Shown here piece after piece: positions 15,391 through 25,697 of a stretch of DNA of 64,000 nt. The DNA comes from Marinobacter xestospongiae (lineage in GTDB: Bacteria; Pseudomonadota; Gammaproteobacteria; Pseudomonadales; Oleiphilaceae): assembly GCF_023156385.1 (NCBI RefSeq), contig NZ_JAKZAK010000010.1, forward strand, positions 1-64,000, in the 5' to 3' direction. Made by a program: the position numbers and the translations under genes. Each line of letters starts with the position of its first letter. Within the stretch, counting starts at the first letter, position 1. Below the pieces are notes generated by a model. The model saw only the letters and a list, made by a program, of their open reading frames with translations, was not told where the DNA came from and searched no databases.

Positions 15391-16449
15391 ATGCAGTGGG
15401 GCTGGCGGATCGTCTGTGGGCTGGGATGTCTGCTGCTGTTATCCGGATTGACTGGCTGTGATCCTTTTTCCCAACCGCGATCGCTGATGGACGAATACGT
15501 CGAGCGGGTTGCCCGGGTGATGGAGCAGGAGCCGGTCTACACCCCGTTGCCCGCTGTCGGTCCCATGCCCCGGCGGCGGGCCCGTCTCCTGGAGCTGCCG
15601 GAGTTGGACATCGGCATGCTGGATTTCCTGTCACTCTATGGCTGCGAACTGCAGGTAGTGGTGGGCGAGCGCAACTCGATCATGGGGCGGATGATGCAGC
15701 CGCTGAATCAGTTGCGCTACGAGCAACGGTTTCTGCGCGCCGCGAAGGCCTGCCTGCCGCAATTGGAGCGGGACGATCTGAAGCAGGCGGTGCAGCAGGC
15801 CATTGATGGCAAGACCGACTCACTCGGCATCGCGGCCTGGAATGCGACCTGGGGTGGCGAGGCGATTGAGCCGTTGCTGACCCAGGCCAAGGGCCCGCTG
15901 CCCCTCACCGGGTCCGGGCCGGAAGTGGCGCAGCTGGCGGCTGATCTGAACCAGTGGAACGCGATCCTGGCGGCGTTGCTCGCTGGTGATCTGAACGTAT
16001 CACTGCAGCCGGCCAGTGAAATGCAGCAGCGCTGGCAATCCAACCACGCCGCCGGGCAACTGATTCGCAGCGCGTTACTGGTGACCACGCGGCTCGACGA
16101 CGCAACCCGGCTCCTGCAACAGCGCATTGATGGCCGGCCATTATGCCTGGACGGCAAGGTCAATCCCAAGGCGCGCAATGCCGAAGGACTGCTGGTGACG
16201 GTGTTTGCCGGCGAGGTCCAGCCCTACCTGGCGCAGGTGCGTCAGCGCCGGGATCAACTGCTAGAGCCGCTGGCACAAATGGCGACGCTGCAGTCCGCGG
16301 TGATGCCGCCCGCGTTCCGGCAATGGCACCAGAGGGTGCTCGATCCCCAGCATCCCGATGGGCTCTGGCGGGCCTTTGACCAGGCCATCGTCGAGCATGC
16401 CCGCAGTTGGCAGCGATTGCTGGAGCAGTGCGGGCTGGCGCCGGGCTGA
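15391..16449 (+). CDS. DUF3080 family lipoprotein
   Basis: A 352-residue protein with a lipoprotein signal: hydrophobic segment IVCGLGCLLLLSGLTGC with the lipobox LTGC and Cys23 as the acylation site. The mature part is helical and contains RSLMDEYVERVARVMEQEP directly after the anchor, ELDIGMLDFLSLYGCELQ and VVGERNSIMGRMMQP, which are typical of DUF3080 proteins of marine gammaproteobacteria. Function is unknown. The ATG at 15391 has GGAGGG upstream; an upstream TTG at 15367 is less likely. It may be read through from mtnBDC. The stop is only 3 bases from the stop of the convergent dsbG gene. Confidence 0.85.
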   Translation: MQWGWRIVCGLGCLLLLSGLTGCDPFSQPRSLMDEYVERVARVMEQEPVYTPLPAVGPMPRRRARLLELPELDIGMLDFLSLYGCELQVVVGERNSIMGRMMQPLNQLRYEQRFLRAAKACLPQLERDDLKQAVQQAIDGKTDSLGIAAWNATWGGEAIEPLLTQAKGPLPLTGSGPEVAQLAADLNQWNAILAALLAGDLNVSLQPASEMQQRWQSNHAAGQLIRSALLVTTRLDDATRLLQQRIDGRPLCLDGKVNPKARNAEGLLVTVFAGEVQPYLAQVRQRRDQLLEPLAQMATLQSAVMPPAFRQWHQRVLDPQHPDGLWRAFDQAIVEHARSWQRLLEQCGLAPG

Positions 16450-16452
16450 GGG

Positions 16453-17244
16453 TTACTGCGGCCGTTCACTGCCCATCATGGCAGGCATTTCCTCTGGCCG
16501 TGGCAGGCCCCGTTTCATCTCCACGTCACCGTCGGCGTTCAGGTAGTAGGTTGATGGAGTCGCACTCAGCCCCAGACTGGACATCAGTTCGTTGTTGGCC
16601 GTGACCTTGGCCCGGTAGGCGCTGACACTCTCCCGATCCACTTCAATACCGCCCTCCTGGTAGCTTTGGTGGTTCGCCATCAAGGCGTCATCTGGAGACT
16701 CTGCCCCCAGGATGGTGGCGGCCTTGGGCATACTGTCTGGCCGAATGATACCAACCATGACGTGACGCAGCTGCACCCGGCCCGCATCGATCCAGGGTTG
16801 GGCGGCCTGGCGGAAGCGGTGGCAGTAGGGGCAGTTGGGATCGGTGAAGGTGTAGACAACAGTCTCCGCATCCGGGTCGCCGTCGCCAACCCAGTGGCTG
16901 TCGGCCAGGCGGGACCAGGCGTTCTGGTTCATCGGCTCAATCACCAGTTGCTGAACCTTGTCATCGGTGAGGTTATTGCCGTCGGCGTCCAGCATCGGGC
17001 CGACAATCACGTGATCGCCGTCCGGGGTCAGATAGAACGCCACCGGCTGGCCCTGCATGCTGCCCGCGTAGCCGGTCAGACCGCCGGGAGCCTCAAACGT
17101 GCCGGCCAGGTCAACGCCGCGATCCAGCAGGCGCTGTACCGCTGCGGGGTGGGGATCTGCCTGAGTGGGTGATGAAAAGGCAGGCGATGACAGGCCTGCC
17201 ACCAGCAGCAGAGACAGCGGAACGGAACGTCGACGGGACAGCAT
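16453..17244 (-). CDS. dsbG: Thiol:disulfide interchange protein DsbG-like
   Basis: A 263-residue periplasmic thioredoxin-fold protein. A signal peptide (LSLLLVAGLSSPAFS) is followed by an N-terminal dimerisation-type domain (about 30-115) and the catalytic domain with DPNCPYCHRF (Cys138, Cys141) and cis-Pro in SATPSTYY. The CPYC site and layout fit DsbC/DsbG isomerases or sulfenate reductases. The ATG at 17244 has GGAG 7 bases upstream; the ATG at 17256 has no ribosome site. The upstream membrane thioredoxin gene ends 24 bases before and could supply electrons. No DsbD gene is seen nearby. DsbG versus DsbC identity rests on overall pattern. Confidence 0.84.
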   Translation of the reverse strand: MLSRRRSVPLSLLLVAGLSSPAFSSPTQADPHPAAVQRLLDRGVDLAGTFEAPGGLTGYAGSMQGQPVAFYLTPDGDHVIVGPMLDADGNNLTDDKVQQLVIEPMNQNAWSRLADSHWVGDGDPDAETVVYTFTDPNCPYCHRFRQAAQPWIDAGRVQLRHVMVGIIRPDSMPKAATILGAESPDDALMANHQSYQEGGIEVDRESVSAYRAKVTANNELMSSLGLSATPSTYYLNADGDVEMKRGLPRPEEMPAMMGSERPQ

Positions 17245-17268
17245 AGGTTTCTCCATGGGGGGGTAAGG

Positions 17269-18081
17269 TTACTTGGCCAGCAGTGGTGACAACCGGTGGG
17301 CCAGGGACGCCTGGGACAGTTCACCCAGATGGGCGTCCACCTGGCGGCCCTCGGCGTCGAAGAACAGCGTGGTCGGCAGCGCCTGGCTGCCAACCGTGCG
17401 ACCGAGGGCGCCGGGCTGGTCACTGACAACGTGGGTGAGATCCAGCTGGTGGCGCGCCAGGAACTGGCGAATGGTTTCCTCCGGCTCGCCCTGGTTGGCG
17501 AAAACAAAGGTGACATCGGGGTATTGCGCCTGGGCCGCGTCCAGCACCGGCATCTCACGGATGCAGGGCGGACACCAGGTGGCCCACAGGTTCACCACCA
17601 TCGGTTTTCCGTCTGCCAGTTCCGACAGCTGGCGGGGTTCGCCGGCCAGGGTCGTCACGGCTGTTTCGGGAATACGGTTGGCCTGGGCGTGCATCAGCAA
17701 CGACAGGCTACTCAGCCCGCCCCAGAGCAGGCCTCCGGCGAGTGTAGCGCTGGCCAGTGGTTGACGCAGGGCGGGGTCGCGCCAGCAACGCCAGAGTGCG
17801 TAGACCAATGCACCGATCAGGCCACTGAGCGGATGAAAGCCGCCGTCGCGAATATCGAATATCTGCCAGGGCGCTTCCTGGTAGTGGGAAAAGTAGAGCG
17901 CAATGAAGCCGACCCGGGCAGACACCAGCGCGATCAGCAGCAGGTCCATCAGTGTACCGGCGACCGGTACCTTGTGCTTGCGCCCAACCAGAGTGCCCAC
18001 CAGCAGGGCGAGGGCGAATGCGGCCAGCAGGAGCAGTTGGCTGAGCGCCAGAGCGAACGGCCCCAATGAAACGGATAGCAT
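17269..18081 (-). CDS. Membrane-anchored TlpA-type disulfide reductase with Lgt-like N-terminus
   Basis: A 270-residue protein with about four hydrophobic helices (about 8-30, 43-64, 85-100, 112-131) and a C-terminal thioredoxin domain (about 140-270). The active site is LWATWCPPCIREMPV (Cys170, Cys173), and ALPTTLFFD provides the cis-Pro. The membrane part contains SARVGFIALYF and a GGFHPLSGLIGAL stretch reminiscent of prolipoprotein diacylglyceryl transferase, but is much shorter than a full Lgt. It starts the dsbG operon. The likely role is to reduce or oxidise periplasmic partners such as the adjacent DsbG; whether the membrane part carries electrons is unknown, and it has no membrane Cys pair like DsbD. 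Confidence 0.85.
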   Translation of the reverse strand: MLSVSLGPFALALSQLLLLAAFALALLVGTLVGRKHKVPVAGTLMDLLLIALVSARVGFIALYFSHYQEAPWQIFDIRDGGFHPLSGLIGALVYALWRCWRDPALRQPLASATLAGGLLWGGLSSLSLLMHAQANRIPETAVTTLAGEPRQLSELADGKPMVVNLWATWCPPCIREMPVLDAAQAQYPDVTFVFANQGEPEETIRQFLARHQLDLTHVVSDQPGALGRTVGSQALPTTLFFDAEGRQVDAHLGELSQASLAHRLSPLLAK

Positions 18082-18219
18082 GCTGAATCCTTCGAGAAAT
18101 CAAATACATTGCAAGGCTATCGCTAAGGAGCCTCTGATGTTCAGGGGATGACTGGGAGGCGGGCTAAAAGTTTCCGGCCGGGGGTGACATTTTGGCAATG
18201 CGGGTCAGCAGGCGAGTGA

Positions 18220-19998
18220 TCAGCGTTGGCTTTCGGGCGTGACCCGCAGCACTTCGGCGATGGTGGTCTGGCCGGCAGCGACTTTCTGGGCGCCGCTGAG
18301 TCGCAGGGATTTCATGCCTTCCCGGTAAGCGTCCCGGCGCAACTGCTCCAGTTCGCAGCGATCGTCGATCTGGTTGGTCAGGCGGCTGGACAGGGTCATG
18401 ATTTCGTAGACCCCGGCGCGGCCCATGTAGCCGGTATTGCGACACTCCAGGCAGCCAACAGGCTCAAAGGTCTGGCTCGGCGGGGTGGCCTTCCAGGGAC
18501 GGGTAAGGCCGGCCCAGGCGCGTTCGTCCAGTGGTGCGGCACTCTTGCAGTGAGGGCACAGGGTGCGGACCAGACGCTGGGCCATGACGCCAAGAACGGT
18601 GGCGCGAATCAGGTAGGGCGGAATGCCCAGCTCCAGCAGCCGGGTGATGGCACTGGGAGCGTCGTTGGTATGCAGGGTGGAGAGCACCAGGTGGCCTGTC
18701 AGTGCCGCCTGGACCGCCATCTCGGCGGTTTCCAGATCGCGGATCTCACCGATCATGATGATGTCGGGGTCTTGCCGCAGCAGCGACCGGACACCGGCGG
18801 CGAAGGTCAGGTCGATGTTGGCTTGCACCTGCATCTGGTTGAAGGCCGGCTCCACCATCTCGATGGGATCTTCAATGGTGCAGATGTTGACCTCCGGTGA
18901 CGCCAGCTGTTTCAGCGAGGAGTACAGCGTTGTGGTCTTGCCCGAGCCGGTGGGCCCGGTCACCAGTACGATGCCATGGGGCCGGTGGGTCATCTCCTGC
19001 CAGCGCTCCCGGTCCTCCCGGGAGAAACCCAGTTGCTCCATGGTCTGCAGCAGTACGTCGGGATCGAAGATCCGCAGCACCATTTTTTCACCAAAGGCGG
19101 TGGGCATGGTGGCCAGGCGCAGCTCAATCTCGTTGTTGTCCGGATTGCGGGTTTTGATCCGGCCGTCCTGCGGACGCCGTTTTTCGGCGACGTTGAGGCG
19201 GCCGAGGATTTTCAGCCGGCTGGTGACGGCAATGCCGACCTGGTCAGGGAATTCGTAAACATGGTGGAGCACGCCGTCGATGCGAAAGCGGATCTGGGTG
19301 ACGCCGCGACGGGGCTCGATGTGAATATCGCTGGCGCGCTGCTCGAAGGCGTACTGCAACAGCCAGTCAACAATCTTGACCACGTGCTGGTCATTGGCGT
19401 CCGGATTTTCTTTGTTGCCCAGTTCCAGAAGCTGTTCGAAGTTCTGGGTGTTGCCAACCGGGCCCTGGCCGCCATTGGCTTTACTGACTGAGTTGGCAAG
19501 TTGATAGAACTCGACGGTGTAGCGGCGGATATCCTCCGGGTTGGCCACCACCCGGCGGATGTCTTTCTGTAGCACGTGCCGCAGGTTGGCGATCCAGTCT
19601 TCCTTGAACGGCTCAGCGCTGGCGATGGTGACTTCGTTGGCGCCGATCTCTACCGCCAGGATGCCGTGACGCTGGGCAAAGCCATAGGACATGACCCGGG
19701 CAATCGCTGGGGTGTCGATCTTGAGCGGGTCGATGTGAAAATAGGGCTGGTCCGCCCAGTTGCCCAACCATTGGGTCAGCCGCTCCAGGGTCAGGGTCTG
19801 ACCGTTTTTCTCACTCTTGAGGCCGGCAATGGCCACCAGCTCCAGCGGGTGGCGATCCGAGTTGTCGCTGCCCAGGTTGGCAGACAGCACCCGCTCGGCC
19901 TCGTCCTGGCTGACTTCCCCACTGGTGATCAGTGCGGTGCAGATATCCCGCAGTGTGAGCGTGGAACGGTGGGGAACCCGAGGGCGTAGGTCAGCCAT
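18220..19998 (-). CDS. GspE/PilB-family secretion ATPase, stand-alone
   Basis: A 592-residue hexameric-ATPase-type protein. An MshEN-like N-terminal region (about 15-200) precedes the core with SDIHIEPRRGVTQIRFRIDG, Walker A GPTGSGKTTTLYSSL (about 345-360), the Asp box CTIEDPIEM, Walker B DIIMIGEIRDLETAEMA and the His box GHLVLSTLHTNDAPSA. A tetracysteine metal site CPHC...CLEC (about 484-520) is intact. The family powers type II secretion, type IV pili or mannose-sensitive pili. No other secretion or pilus gene lies next to it, so its machine is not identifiable here. Length and motifs are complete, so it should be functional. Confidence 0.9.
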   Translation of the reverse strand: MADLRPRVPHRSTLTLRDICTALITSGEVSQDEAERVLSANLGSDNSDRHPLELVAIAGLKSEKNGQTLTLERLTQWLGNWADQPYFHIDPLKIDTPAIARVMSYGFAQRHGILAVEIGANEVTIASAEPFKEDWIANLRHVLQKDIRRVVANPEDIRRYTVEFYQLANSVSKANGGQGPVGNTQNFEQLLELGNKENPDANDQHVVKIVDWLLQYAFEQRASDIHIEPRRGVTQIRFRIDGVLHHVYEFPDQVGIAVTSRLKILGRLNVAEKRRPQDGRIKTRNPDNNEIELRLATMPTAFGEKMVLRIFDPDVLLQTMEQLGFSREDRERWQEMTHRPHGIVLVTGPTGSGKTTTLYSSLKQLASPEVNICTIEDPIEMVEPAFNQMQVQANIDLTFAAGVRSLLRQDPDIIMIGEIRDLETAEMAVQAALTGHLVLSTLHTNDAPSAITRLLELGIPPYLIRATVLGVMAQRLVRTLCPHCKSAAPLDERAWAGLTRPWKATPPSQTFEPVGCLECRNTGYMGRAGVYEIMTLSSRLTNQIDDRCELEQLRRDAYREGMKSLRLSGAQKVAAGQTTIAEVLRVTPESQR

Positions 19999-20018
19999 AA
20001 GATCCTTCTGTATCGGCG

Positions 20019-20402
20019 TTACTGGGCATCGCTGGCGGTTATGGTGTGGCGGTTAACCTTGAGGTGAACCATGGCCAGAGTGAACAGTAAAAAGGTCAGT
20101 GTCGTCAATAGCATGGGCGCAAAGGCGCCTTCCGTGAGCCAGGCCCGGACGACAAAGCTGGTGAAGTAGAACAGCACCACAAAGCTGAGCCAGATGTAGG
20201 CGCGGTTGTGGCCGCTTACGACGTGAACGGCAAAGAACACCAGCGGCAGCAGTTTGACCCCGAGGATCAGGGCAATCGAGACGTCCTCGACCGGTGCCGG
20301 GTAGAAAGTGGTGATGACCAGGCTCGCCAGCAGCGCGAAGTAGATTGCGCTGGTTAGGCGGGCGGTCAGTCGCGCCCTGGGTGCGCGGATGTGATCGTTC
20401 AT
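20019..20402 (-). CDS. DUF2069 family membrane protein
   Basis: A 127-residue protein with four hydrophobic helices (about 15-35, 42-62, 68-88, 94-113) and the DUF2069-like segment AYIWLSFVVLFYFTSFVV. Function is unknown. The ATG at 20402 has GAGG 8 bases before it; a second ATG at 20420 would overlap the wrbA stop by ATGA. DUF2069, wrbA and arsC are adjacent on the same strand, an order also known in Pseudomonas, and form an operon. Confidence 0.85.
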   Translation of the reverse strand: MNDHIRAPRARLTARLTSAIYFALLASLVITTFYPAPVEDVSIALILGVKLLPLVFFAVHVVSGHNRAYIWLSFVVLFYFTSFVVRAWLTEGAFAPMLLTTLTFLLFTLAMVHLKVNRHTITASDAQ

Positions 20403-20416
20403 GGTGGTGTCCTCAC

Positions 20417-21085
<669 letters not shown>

Positions 21086-21439
21086 TCAGAACAGGTCCAG
21101 CACCTGCTCGGGCGGGCGGCCGAGGGCGGCCTTGCCATTGTGGAGCACGATCGGACGTTCGATCAGTTTGGGGTGCTCAACCATGGCCTTGACCAGGGCC
21201 GGGCGATCAAGTTCCGGATTGTCGAGTGCCAGTTCCTTGTACAGGGTTTCCTTGGTACGCATCAGCTGGCGTGGCTCCAGACCCAGCAGGTCGAGAATCT
21301 GCTCCAGTTCCGCCTCTGTCGGAGGGGTTTCCAGGTAGCGTATAATCTCCGGCTGGATGCCTCGTTCTTCCAGCAGAGCCAGGGTCTGGCGGGATTTTGA
21401 ACAGCGCGGATTGTGGAAAATTCGGGTCGGTTCTGTCAT
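21086..21439 (-). CDS. arsC: Arsenate reductase (glutaredoxin-type), ArsC family
   Basis: A 117-residue ArsC/Spx-fold protein. The catalytic Cys13 lies in NPRCSKSRQTLALLEE, matching the ArsC CxxS-type active site, and ERPIVLHNGKAALGRPPEQV gives the C-terminal Arg/Pro segment. These enzymes use glutaredoxin and glutathione. No arsenite efflux gene is close, so arsenate may not be the only substrate; related family members are general stress proteins. It is first in the arsC-wrbA-DUF2069 operon and is divergent from the lipoprotein gene at 21521 with 81 bases between. Confidence 0.9.
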   Translation of the reverse strand: MTEPTRIFHNPRCSKSRQTLALLEERGIQPEIIRYLETPPTEAELEQILDLLGLEPRQLMRTKETLYKELALDNPELDRPALVKAMVEHPKLIERPIVLHNGKAALGRPPEQVLDLF

Positions 21440-21520
21440 CGTTCTGTGTCTTTCCTGAGCCGGTTCGGGCCTTGTCGGGCCTGCTTAATCGGGGCAGCTA
21501 GTCTAACAGGAGGCCCGGTC

Positions 21521-22018
21521 GTGCAATACCCCGCAGCTTTTTTGCCCTCTGCAATCCTATTATTCCGGCGTCTGGCCCGGCACTCGCGCCGGACGGCGCC
21601 GTTACTGCTGGTCATGGCGGCGCTGGCAGGGTGTAACCGGGTAGAGCTGCCCACCGCTGAGGGCGAGGTGCTGGAATGGCAGTCGATGCGAGGCCAGTGG
21701 GTGGTGGTGAACTACTGGGCAGAGTGGTGCAAACCCTGTCTGGAGGAAATACCGGAACTCAACGCCCTTGATGAGCAGCCGGCTGTCACGGTTCTGGGCG
21801 TGAACTTTGATGGTGTTGGTGGTGACGACCTGGTCGCGCTGGGTGACACCATGGGAATCCGCTACGCCATGCTGACCACAGATCCCGGACCTGAGTTCGG
21901 CTGGCAGTTGCCCGTGGCGTTGCCGGCCACCTTTATCGTGTCGCCTGACGGCGAGCTTCACGAGGCCCGTTTTGGGCCCCAGACCGAGCGCCAGTTGCTG
22001 GACGCCATGGGGCTGTAG
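21521..22018 (+). CDS. Thioredoxin-like (TlpA-family) lipoprotein
   Basis: A 165-residue secreted thioredoxin-fold protein. GTG 21521 is chosen because AGGAGG lies 8 bases upstream; a longer reading from 21413 would overlap the divergent arsC. The N-terminus is basic, then APLLLVMAALAGC gives a lipobox with acylated Cys38. The active site is WAEWCKPCLEEIP (Cys70, Cys73) and LPATFIV has the cis-Pro. The CKPC site suggests a reducing TlpA/ResA-like role in the periplasm, such as cytochrome maturation. A hairpin overlapping the stop codon could end the transcript. Confidence 0.87.
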   Translation: MQYPAAFLPSAILLFRRLARHSRRTAPLLLVMAALAGCNRVELPTAEGEVLEWQSMRGQWVVVNYWAEWCKPCLEEIPELNALDEQPAVTVLGVNFDGVGGDDLVALGDTMGIRYAMLTTDPGPEFGWQLPVALPATFIVSPDGELHEARFGPQTERQLLDAMGL

Positions 22019-22046
22019 CGCACAGACGCTGTGCGCCAATCTTTTT
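22018..22046 (+). terminator. Terminator-like hairpin after the thioredoxin-like lipoprotein
   Basis: An 8-bp perfect stem GCGCACAG/CTGTGCGC with a 3-base loop begins in the stop codon of the lipoprotein gene; CAATCTTTTT follows, so the T-run is displaced by five bases. dnaE begins 10 bases later, so some readthrough is likely. Confidence 0.6.
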
Positions 22047-22055
22047 GCAATTTAG

Positions 22056-25000
22056 ATGGAATCAACCTTGCCTGATACCTTTGTACACCTCCGTGTCCAC
22101 TCCGAGTACTCCATGGTGGACGGCCTGGTCCGGGTCAAACCGCTGATCGGCCGCGTCGCGGATATGGGCATGCCCGCTGTGGGCCTGACCGAGCAATCAA
22201 ACCTGTGTTCCCTGGTGCGTTTCTATAAGGCCGCTGTGGGTGCCGGGGTGAAGCCCATCATCGGCGCCGATCTCTGGGTGGAGAACCCGGATGATCCGGA
22301 AGTTCCGTTCCGTCTGACCCTGCTGGCCCGCAATCAGACCGGGTACCTCCATCTCACCGAGATCATTTCCCGTGGTTACACCGAAGGTCAGCGTTACGGC
22401 AAGCCCATCATCCAGCGTGCCTGGCTGGAGGAAAAAGCGGCCGGGCTGATCGCCCTGTCCGGCGCCAAGATGGGCGACGTTGGCAAGGCCCTGTTGGCGG
22501 GCAAGACTGACCTGGCCCGGGAGCGGGCACGGTACTGGATGTCGCTCTATCCGGAGGCGTTTTACCTGGAGCTGCAGCGGACCGGGCGACCGGGGGATGA
22601 AGACTGTCTGCATCACAGTGTGGCCCTGGCTACAGAGCTGGGCTGCCCGGTGGTGGCCACCAATGACGTTCACTTCCTGGCGCCGGAGGATTTCGAGGCC
22701 CACGAGGCCCGGGTCTGTATCGGTGAGAGCCGAACCCTGGATGATCCGCGCCGGGATCGCCGATTCAGCGACCAGCAGTACCTGCGCAGTGCGGAGGAGA
22801 TGATCGAGTTATTCTCTGACATCCCCGAAGCGGTCGAGAACACGGTGGAGATTGCCCGCCGCTGTTCGGTGAAAGTGCGGATGGGGGAGTACTTCCTGCC
22901 CAACTACCCGATCCCTGACGGCATGACCATGGATGACTACTTCCGCCAGGTGTCGGAAGAGGGGCTGGAAGGGCGCCTGGAGACCATTCTCAGCAAGGAT
23001 GATCCGGACTACGACGACAAGCGTGCGGCCTACTACAAGCGGCTCAACTTCGAGCTGGACATCATCATCCAGATGGGGTTCCCGGGCTACTTTCTGATCG
23101 TTATGGACTTCATCAAGTGGGCCAAGAACAACGGCGTGCCCGTTGGCCCGGGGCGAGGCTCCGGTGCCGGCTCCCTGGTGGCCTATGCGCTGCTGATCAC
23201 TGATCTGGACCCGCTGGAATACGACCTGCTGTTCGAGCGATTCCTCAACCCGGAACGGGTCTCCATGCCGGACTTTGACGTCGACTTCTGTATGGAAGGG
23301 CGGGACCGGGTCATTGACTACACCGCCGAGAAGTACGGTCGCGAAGCGGTGTCCCAGATCATCACCTTCGGAACCATGGCCGCGAAGGCGGTGGTGCGCG
23401 ACGTCGCCCGGGTTCAGGGCAAGTCATACGGACTGGCGGACAAGCTGTCCAAGCTGATCCCCTTTGAACCGGGGATGACGCTTGAGCGCGCGATCGTGGA
23501 AGAGCCACAGCTCAAGGAGTTTCTGGAGCAGGACGAAGAAGCCCGGGAAATCTGGGAGATGGCCCTCAAGCTCGAGGGGGTCTGCCGGAACGCCGGTAAG
23601 CACGCCGGTGGGGTGGTTATCGCGCCGACCAAGATCACCGATTTTTCCGCCCTGTACTGTGACGATGAGGGTGGCAGCCTGGTCACCCAGTTCGACAAGG
23701 GGGACGTGGAAGACGCTGGTCTGGTGAAGTTCGACTTCCTCGGTCTGCGGACCCTGACCATCATCAAGTGGGCGTTGAACATGATCAACCCGCGCCGTTC
23801 CACGCGTGGGGAAGATGAGCTGGACATCAGTGCCATTCCGCTGGATGACAAGCCGTCGTTCGAGATGCTCAAGCGAGCTGAGACCACCGCGGTATTCCAG
23901 CTGGAATCCCGGGGCATGAAGGACCTGATCCGCCGCCTGCAACCGGACTCCCTGGAAGACATGATCGCCCTGGTGGCGCTGTTCCGTCCGGGGCCGCTGC
24001 AGTCTGGCATGGTGGACGACTTCATCGACCGTAAGCACGGCCGCCAGCCGATGTCCTATCCGCACCCGGATTACCAGTATCAGGGCCTGCAACCGGTGCT
24101 GGAGCCGACCTATGGGGTCATCCTCTACCAGGAACAGGTCATGCAGATCGCTCAGGTGATGGCTGGCTATACCCTGGGGGGCGCCGACATGCTGCGGCGG
24201 GCGATGGGTAAGAAAAAGCCGGAGGAGATGGCCAAACAGAAGGCCATCTTCCTGGATGGCTGTGAGAACAACGGCATCGACAAGACCCTGGCGGAGAATA
24301 TCTTCGACCTGGTGGAAAAGTTCGCCGGCTACGGCTTCAACAAATCCCACTCCGCGGCATACGCCCTGGTGTCCTACCAGACCCTGTGGCTGAAGGCGCA
24401 TTATCCCGCCGAATTCATGGCCGCGGTACTCACTGCCGATATGCAGAACACCGACAAGGTGGTGACGCTGGTGGAAGAGTGCCGCAACATGAAGCTCGAC
24501 CTGCTGGTGCCGGACGTCAGTCGCTCCGAGTACACCTTCACGGTTAACGACAACGGCCAGATTGTCTACGGCCTCGGGGCCATCAAGGGGCTCGGGGAAG
24601 GCCCGATCCAGAGCGTGGTGGAAGGCCGCACCGATGGTCCCTATCAGGACCTGTTTGATTTCTGCGCCCGGGTCGATCTCAAGAAGATCAACAAGCGGGC
24701 CCTGGAGGCGCTGATCCGCTCCGGCGCCATGGACAAGCTGGGAGCCAGCCGTGCCCAGTTGATGGCCAGTATCGACAAGGCCCTGCAGCAGGCCAACCAG
24801 CAGTCCCGCAACGAATCGGCGGGCATGGTGGATATGTTTGGCGACATGCTGGCCGGCGGTGACGGCGGCAACCCCTACGAGGACGTCACCGGTGTACGGG
24901 AGTGGCCGGAGAAGGAGCGCCTGAAGGGCGAGAAGGACACCCTCGGGTTGTACCTCACCGGTCATCCGTTTGATGAGTATGAGAAAGAAGTGCGTCGGTT

Positions 25001-25547
25001 TGTCCGCTGCGCCATTGCCGACCTCAAACCCAACAAGTCACCACAGCGGGTCGCCGGACTGGTGGTGGCCCAGCGCACCATGAAGACCAAGACCGGGTCC
25101 ACCATGTGCTTCATCACCCTGGACGACCGCAGTGCCCGCATCGAAGCCACCCTGTTCTCTGAGGCCTTTATCGAGAACCGTGAGCTGCTGGGGTCGGATC
25201 AGGTGATCGTGGTGGAAGGACAGGTCAGTCACGACGATTACTCCGGCCAGATGAAAATGCGGGTCAGTACCGTGATGGACGTGGCCACGGCGCGTCAGCG
25301 GTTCAGTCGCGGGCTGAAACTGTCGTTGCATGCCGACCAGCTGCAAAATGGTCTGCTCGACAGGCTGGACGGCCTGCTGCGACCGTGCCGCTGTGACGGC
25401 AGCCCGGTGTGGGTGGATTACCAGAGCCAGGATGCGGCCACCCGGATAGAACTGGGCGACAGCTGGCGGGTTGAGCCCAATGATGAATTGCTCTGGGAAC
25501 TCAAGCACCTGGTGGGCGACCGGGGGGTGGAACTGGTCTATGATTGA
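22056..25547 (+). CDS. dnaE: DNA polymerase III alpha subunit
   Basis: A 1163-residue replicative polymerase. The PHP domain starts at once ([19 protein letters not shown]). The palm has the catalytic acids in [12 protein letters not shown] (Asp406, Asp408) and KFDFLGLRT (Asp560). [16 protein letters not shown] is the fingers/palm segment and GRKHGRQ-type thumb/fingers residues follow. A QADxFG-like clamp-binding peptide appears as [10 protein letters not shown] near residue 925, followed by the OB fold ([18 protein letters not shown]) and the tau-binding C-terminus. Length matches E. coli DnaE (1160). It heads the dnaE-accA-tilS-pyrG block. Confidence 0.98.
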   Translation: MESTLPDTFVHLRVHSEYSMVDGLVRVKPLIGRVADMGMPAVGLTEQSNLCSLVRFYKAAVGAGVKPIIGADLWVENPDDPEVPFRLTLLARNQTGYLHLTEIISRGYTEGQRYGKPIIQRAWLEEKAAGLIALSGAKMGDVGKALLAGKTDLARERARYWMSLYPEAFYLELQRTGRPGDEDCLHHSVALATELGCPVVATNDVHFLAPEDFEAHEARVCIGESRTLDDPRRDRRFSDQQYLRSAEEMIELFSDIPEAVENTVEIARRCSVKVRMGEYFLPNYPIPDGMTMDDYFRQVSEEGLEGRLETILSKDDPDYDDKRAAYYKRLNFELDIIIQMGFPGYFLIVMDFIKWAKNNGVPVGPGRGSGAGSLVAYALLITDLDPLEYDLLFERFLNPERVSMPDFDVDFCMEGRDRVIDYTAEKYGREAVSQIITFGTMAAKAVVRDVARVQGKSYGLADKLSKLIPFEPGMTLERAIVEEPQLKEFLEQDEEAREIWEMALKLEGVCRNAGKHAGGVVIAPTKITDFSALYCDDEGGSLVTQFDKGDVEDAGLVKFDFLGLRTLTIIKWALNMINPRRSTRGEDELDISAIPLDDKPSFEMLKRAETTAVFQLESRGMKDLIRRLQPDSLEDMIALVALFRPGPLQSGMVDDFIDRKHGRQPMSYPHPDYQYQGLQPVLEPTYGVILYQEQVMQIAQVMAGYTLGGADMLRRAMGKKKPEEMAKQKAIFLDGCENNGIDKTLAENIFDLVEKFAGYGFNKSHSAAYALVSYQTLWLKAHYPAEFMAAVLTADMQNTDKVVTLVEECRNMKLDLLVPDVSRSEYTFTVNDNGQIVYGLGAIKGLGEGPIQSVVEGRTDGPYQDLFDFCARVDLKKINKRALEALIRSGAMDKLGASRAQLMASIDKALQQANQQSRNESAGMVDMFGDMLAGGDGGNPYEDVTGVREWPEKERLKGEKDTLGLYLTGHPFDEYEKEVRRFVRCAIADLKPNKSPQRVAGLVVAQRTMKTKTGSTMCFITLDDRSARIEATLFSEAFIENRELLGSDQVIVVEGQVSHDDYSGQMKMRVSTVMDVATARQRFSRGLKLSLHADQLQNGLLDRLDGLLRPCRCDGSPVWVDYQSQDAATRIELGDSWRVEPNDELLWELKHLVGDRGVELVYD

Positions 25548-25697
25548 GGGCGGGCGGACGCTGTAGCCATTGGTCGCACCTTATACCAAGGTCCGCTTCA
25601 GCGACCCGTTTAGCGCTGTTATTGTTTGCCGAAATTGTTGGCAGAAATTCGACTGGTGAGGGCGAGCCTCGCCCAGCAACCTGATTGACGGAACATC

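Noticed and set aside
16447..16455. A frameshift or fusion between the DUF3080 gene and dsbG
   Set aside because: They are on opposite strands with stop codons 3 bases apart; both proteins have normal length and ends.
23424..24965. A 513-codon minus-strand frame opposite dnaE
   Set aside because: Antisense to the polymerase palm and fingers; no family features.
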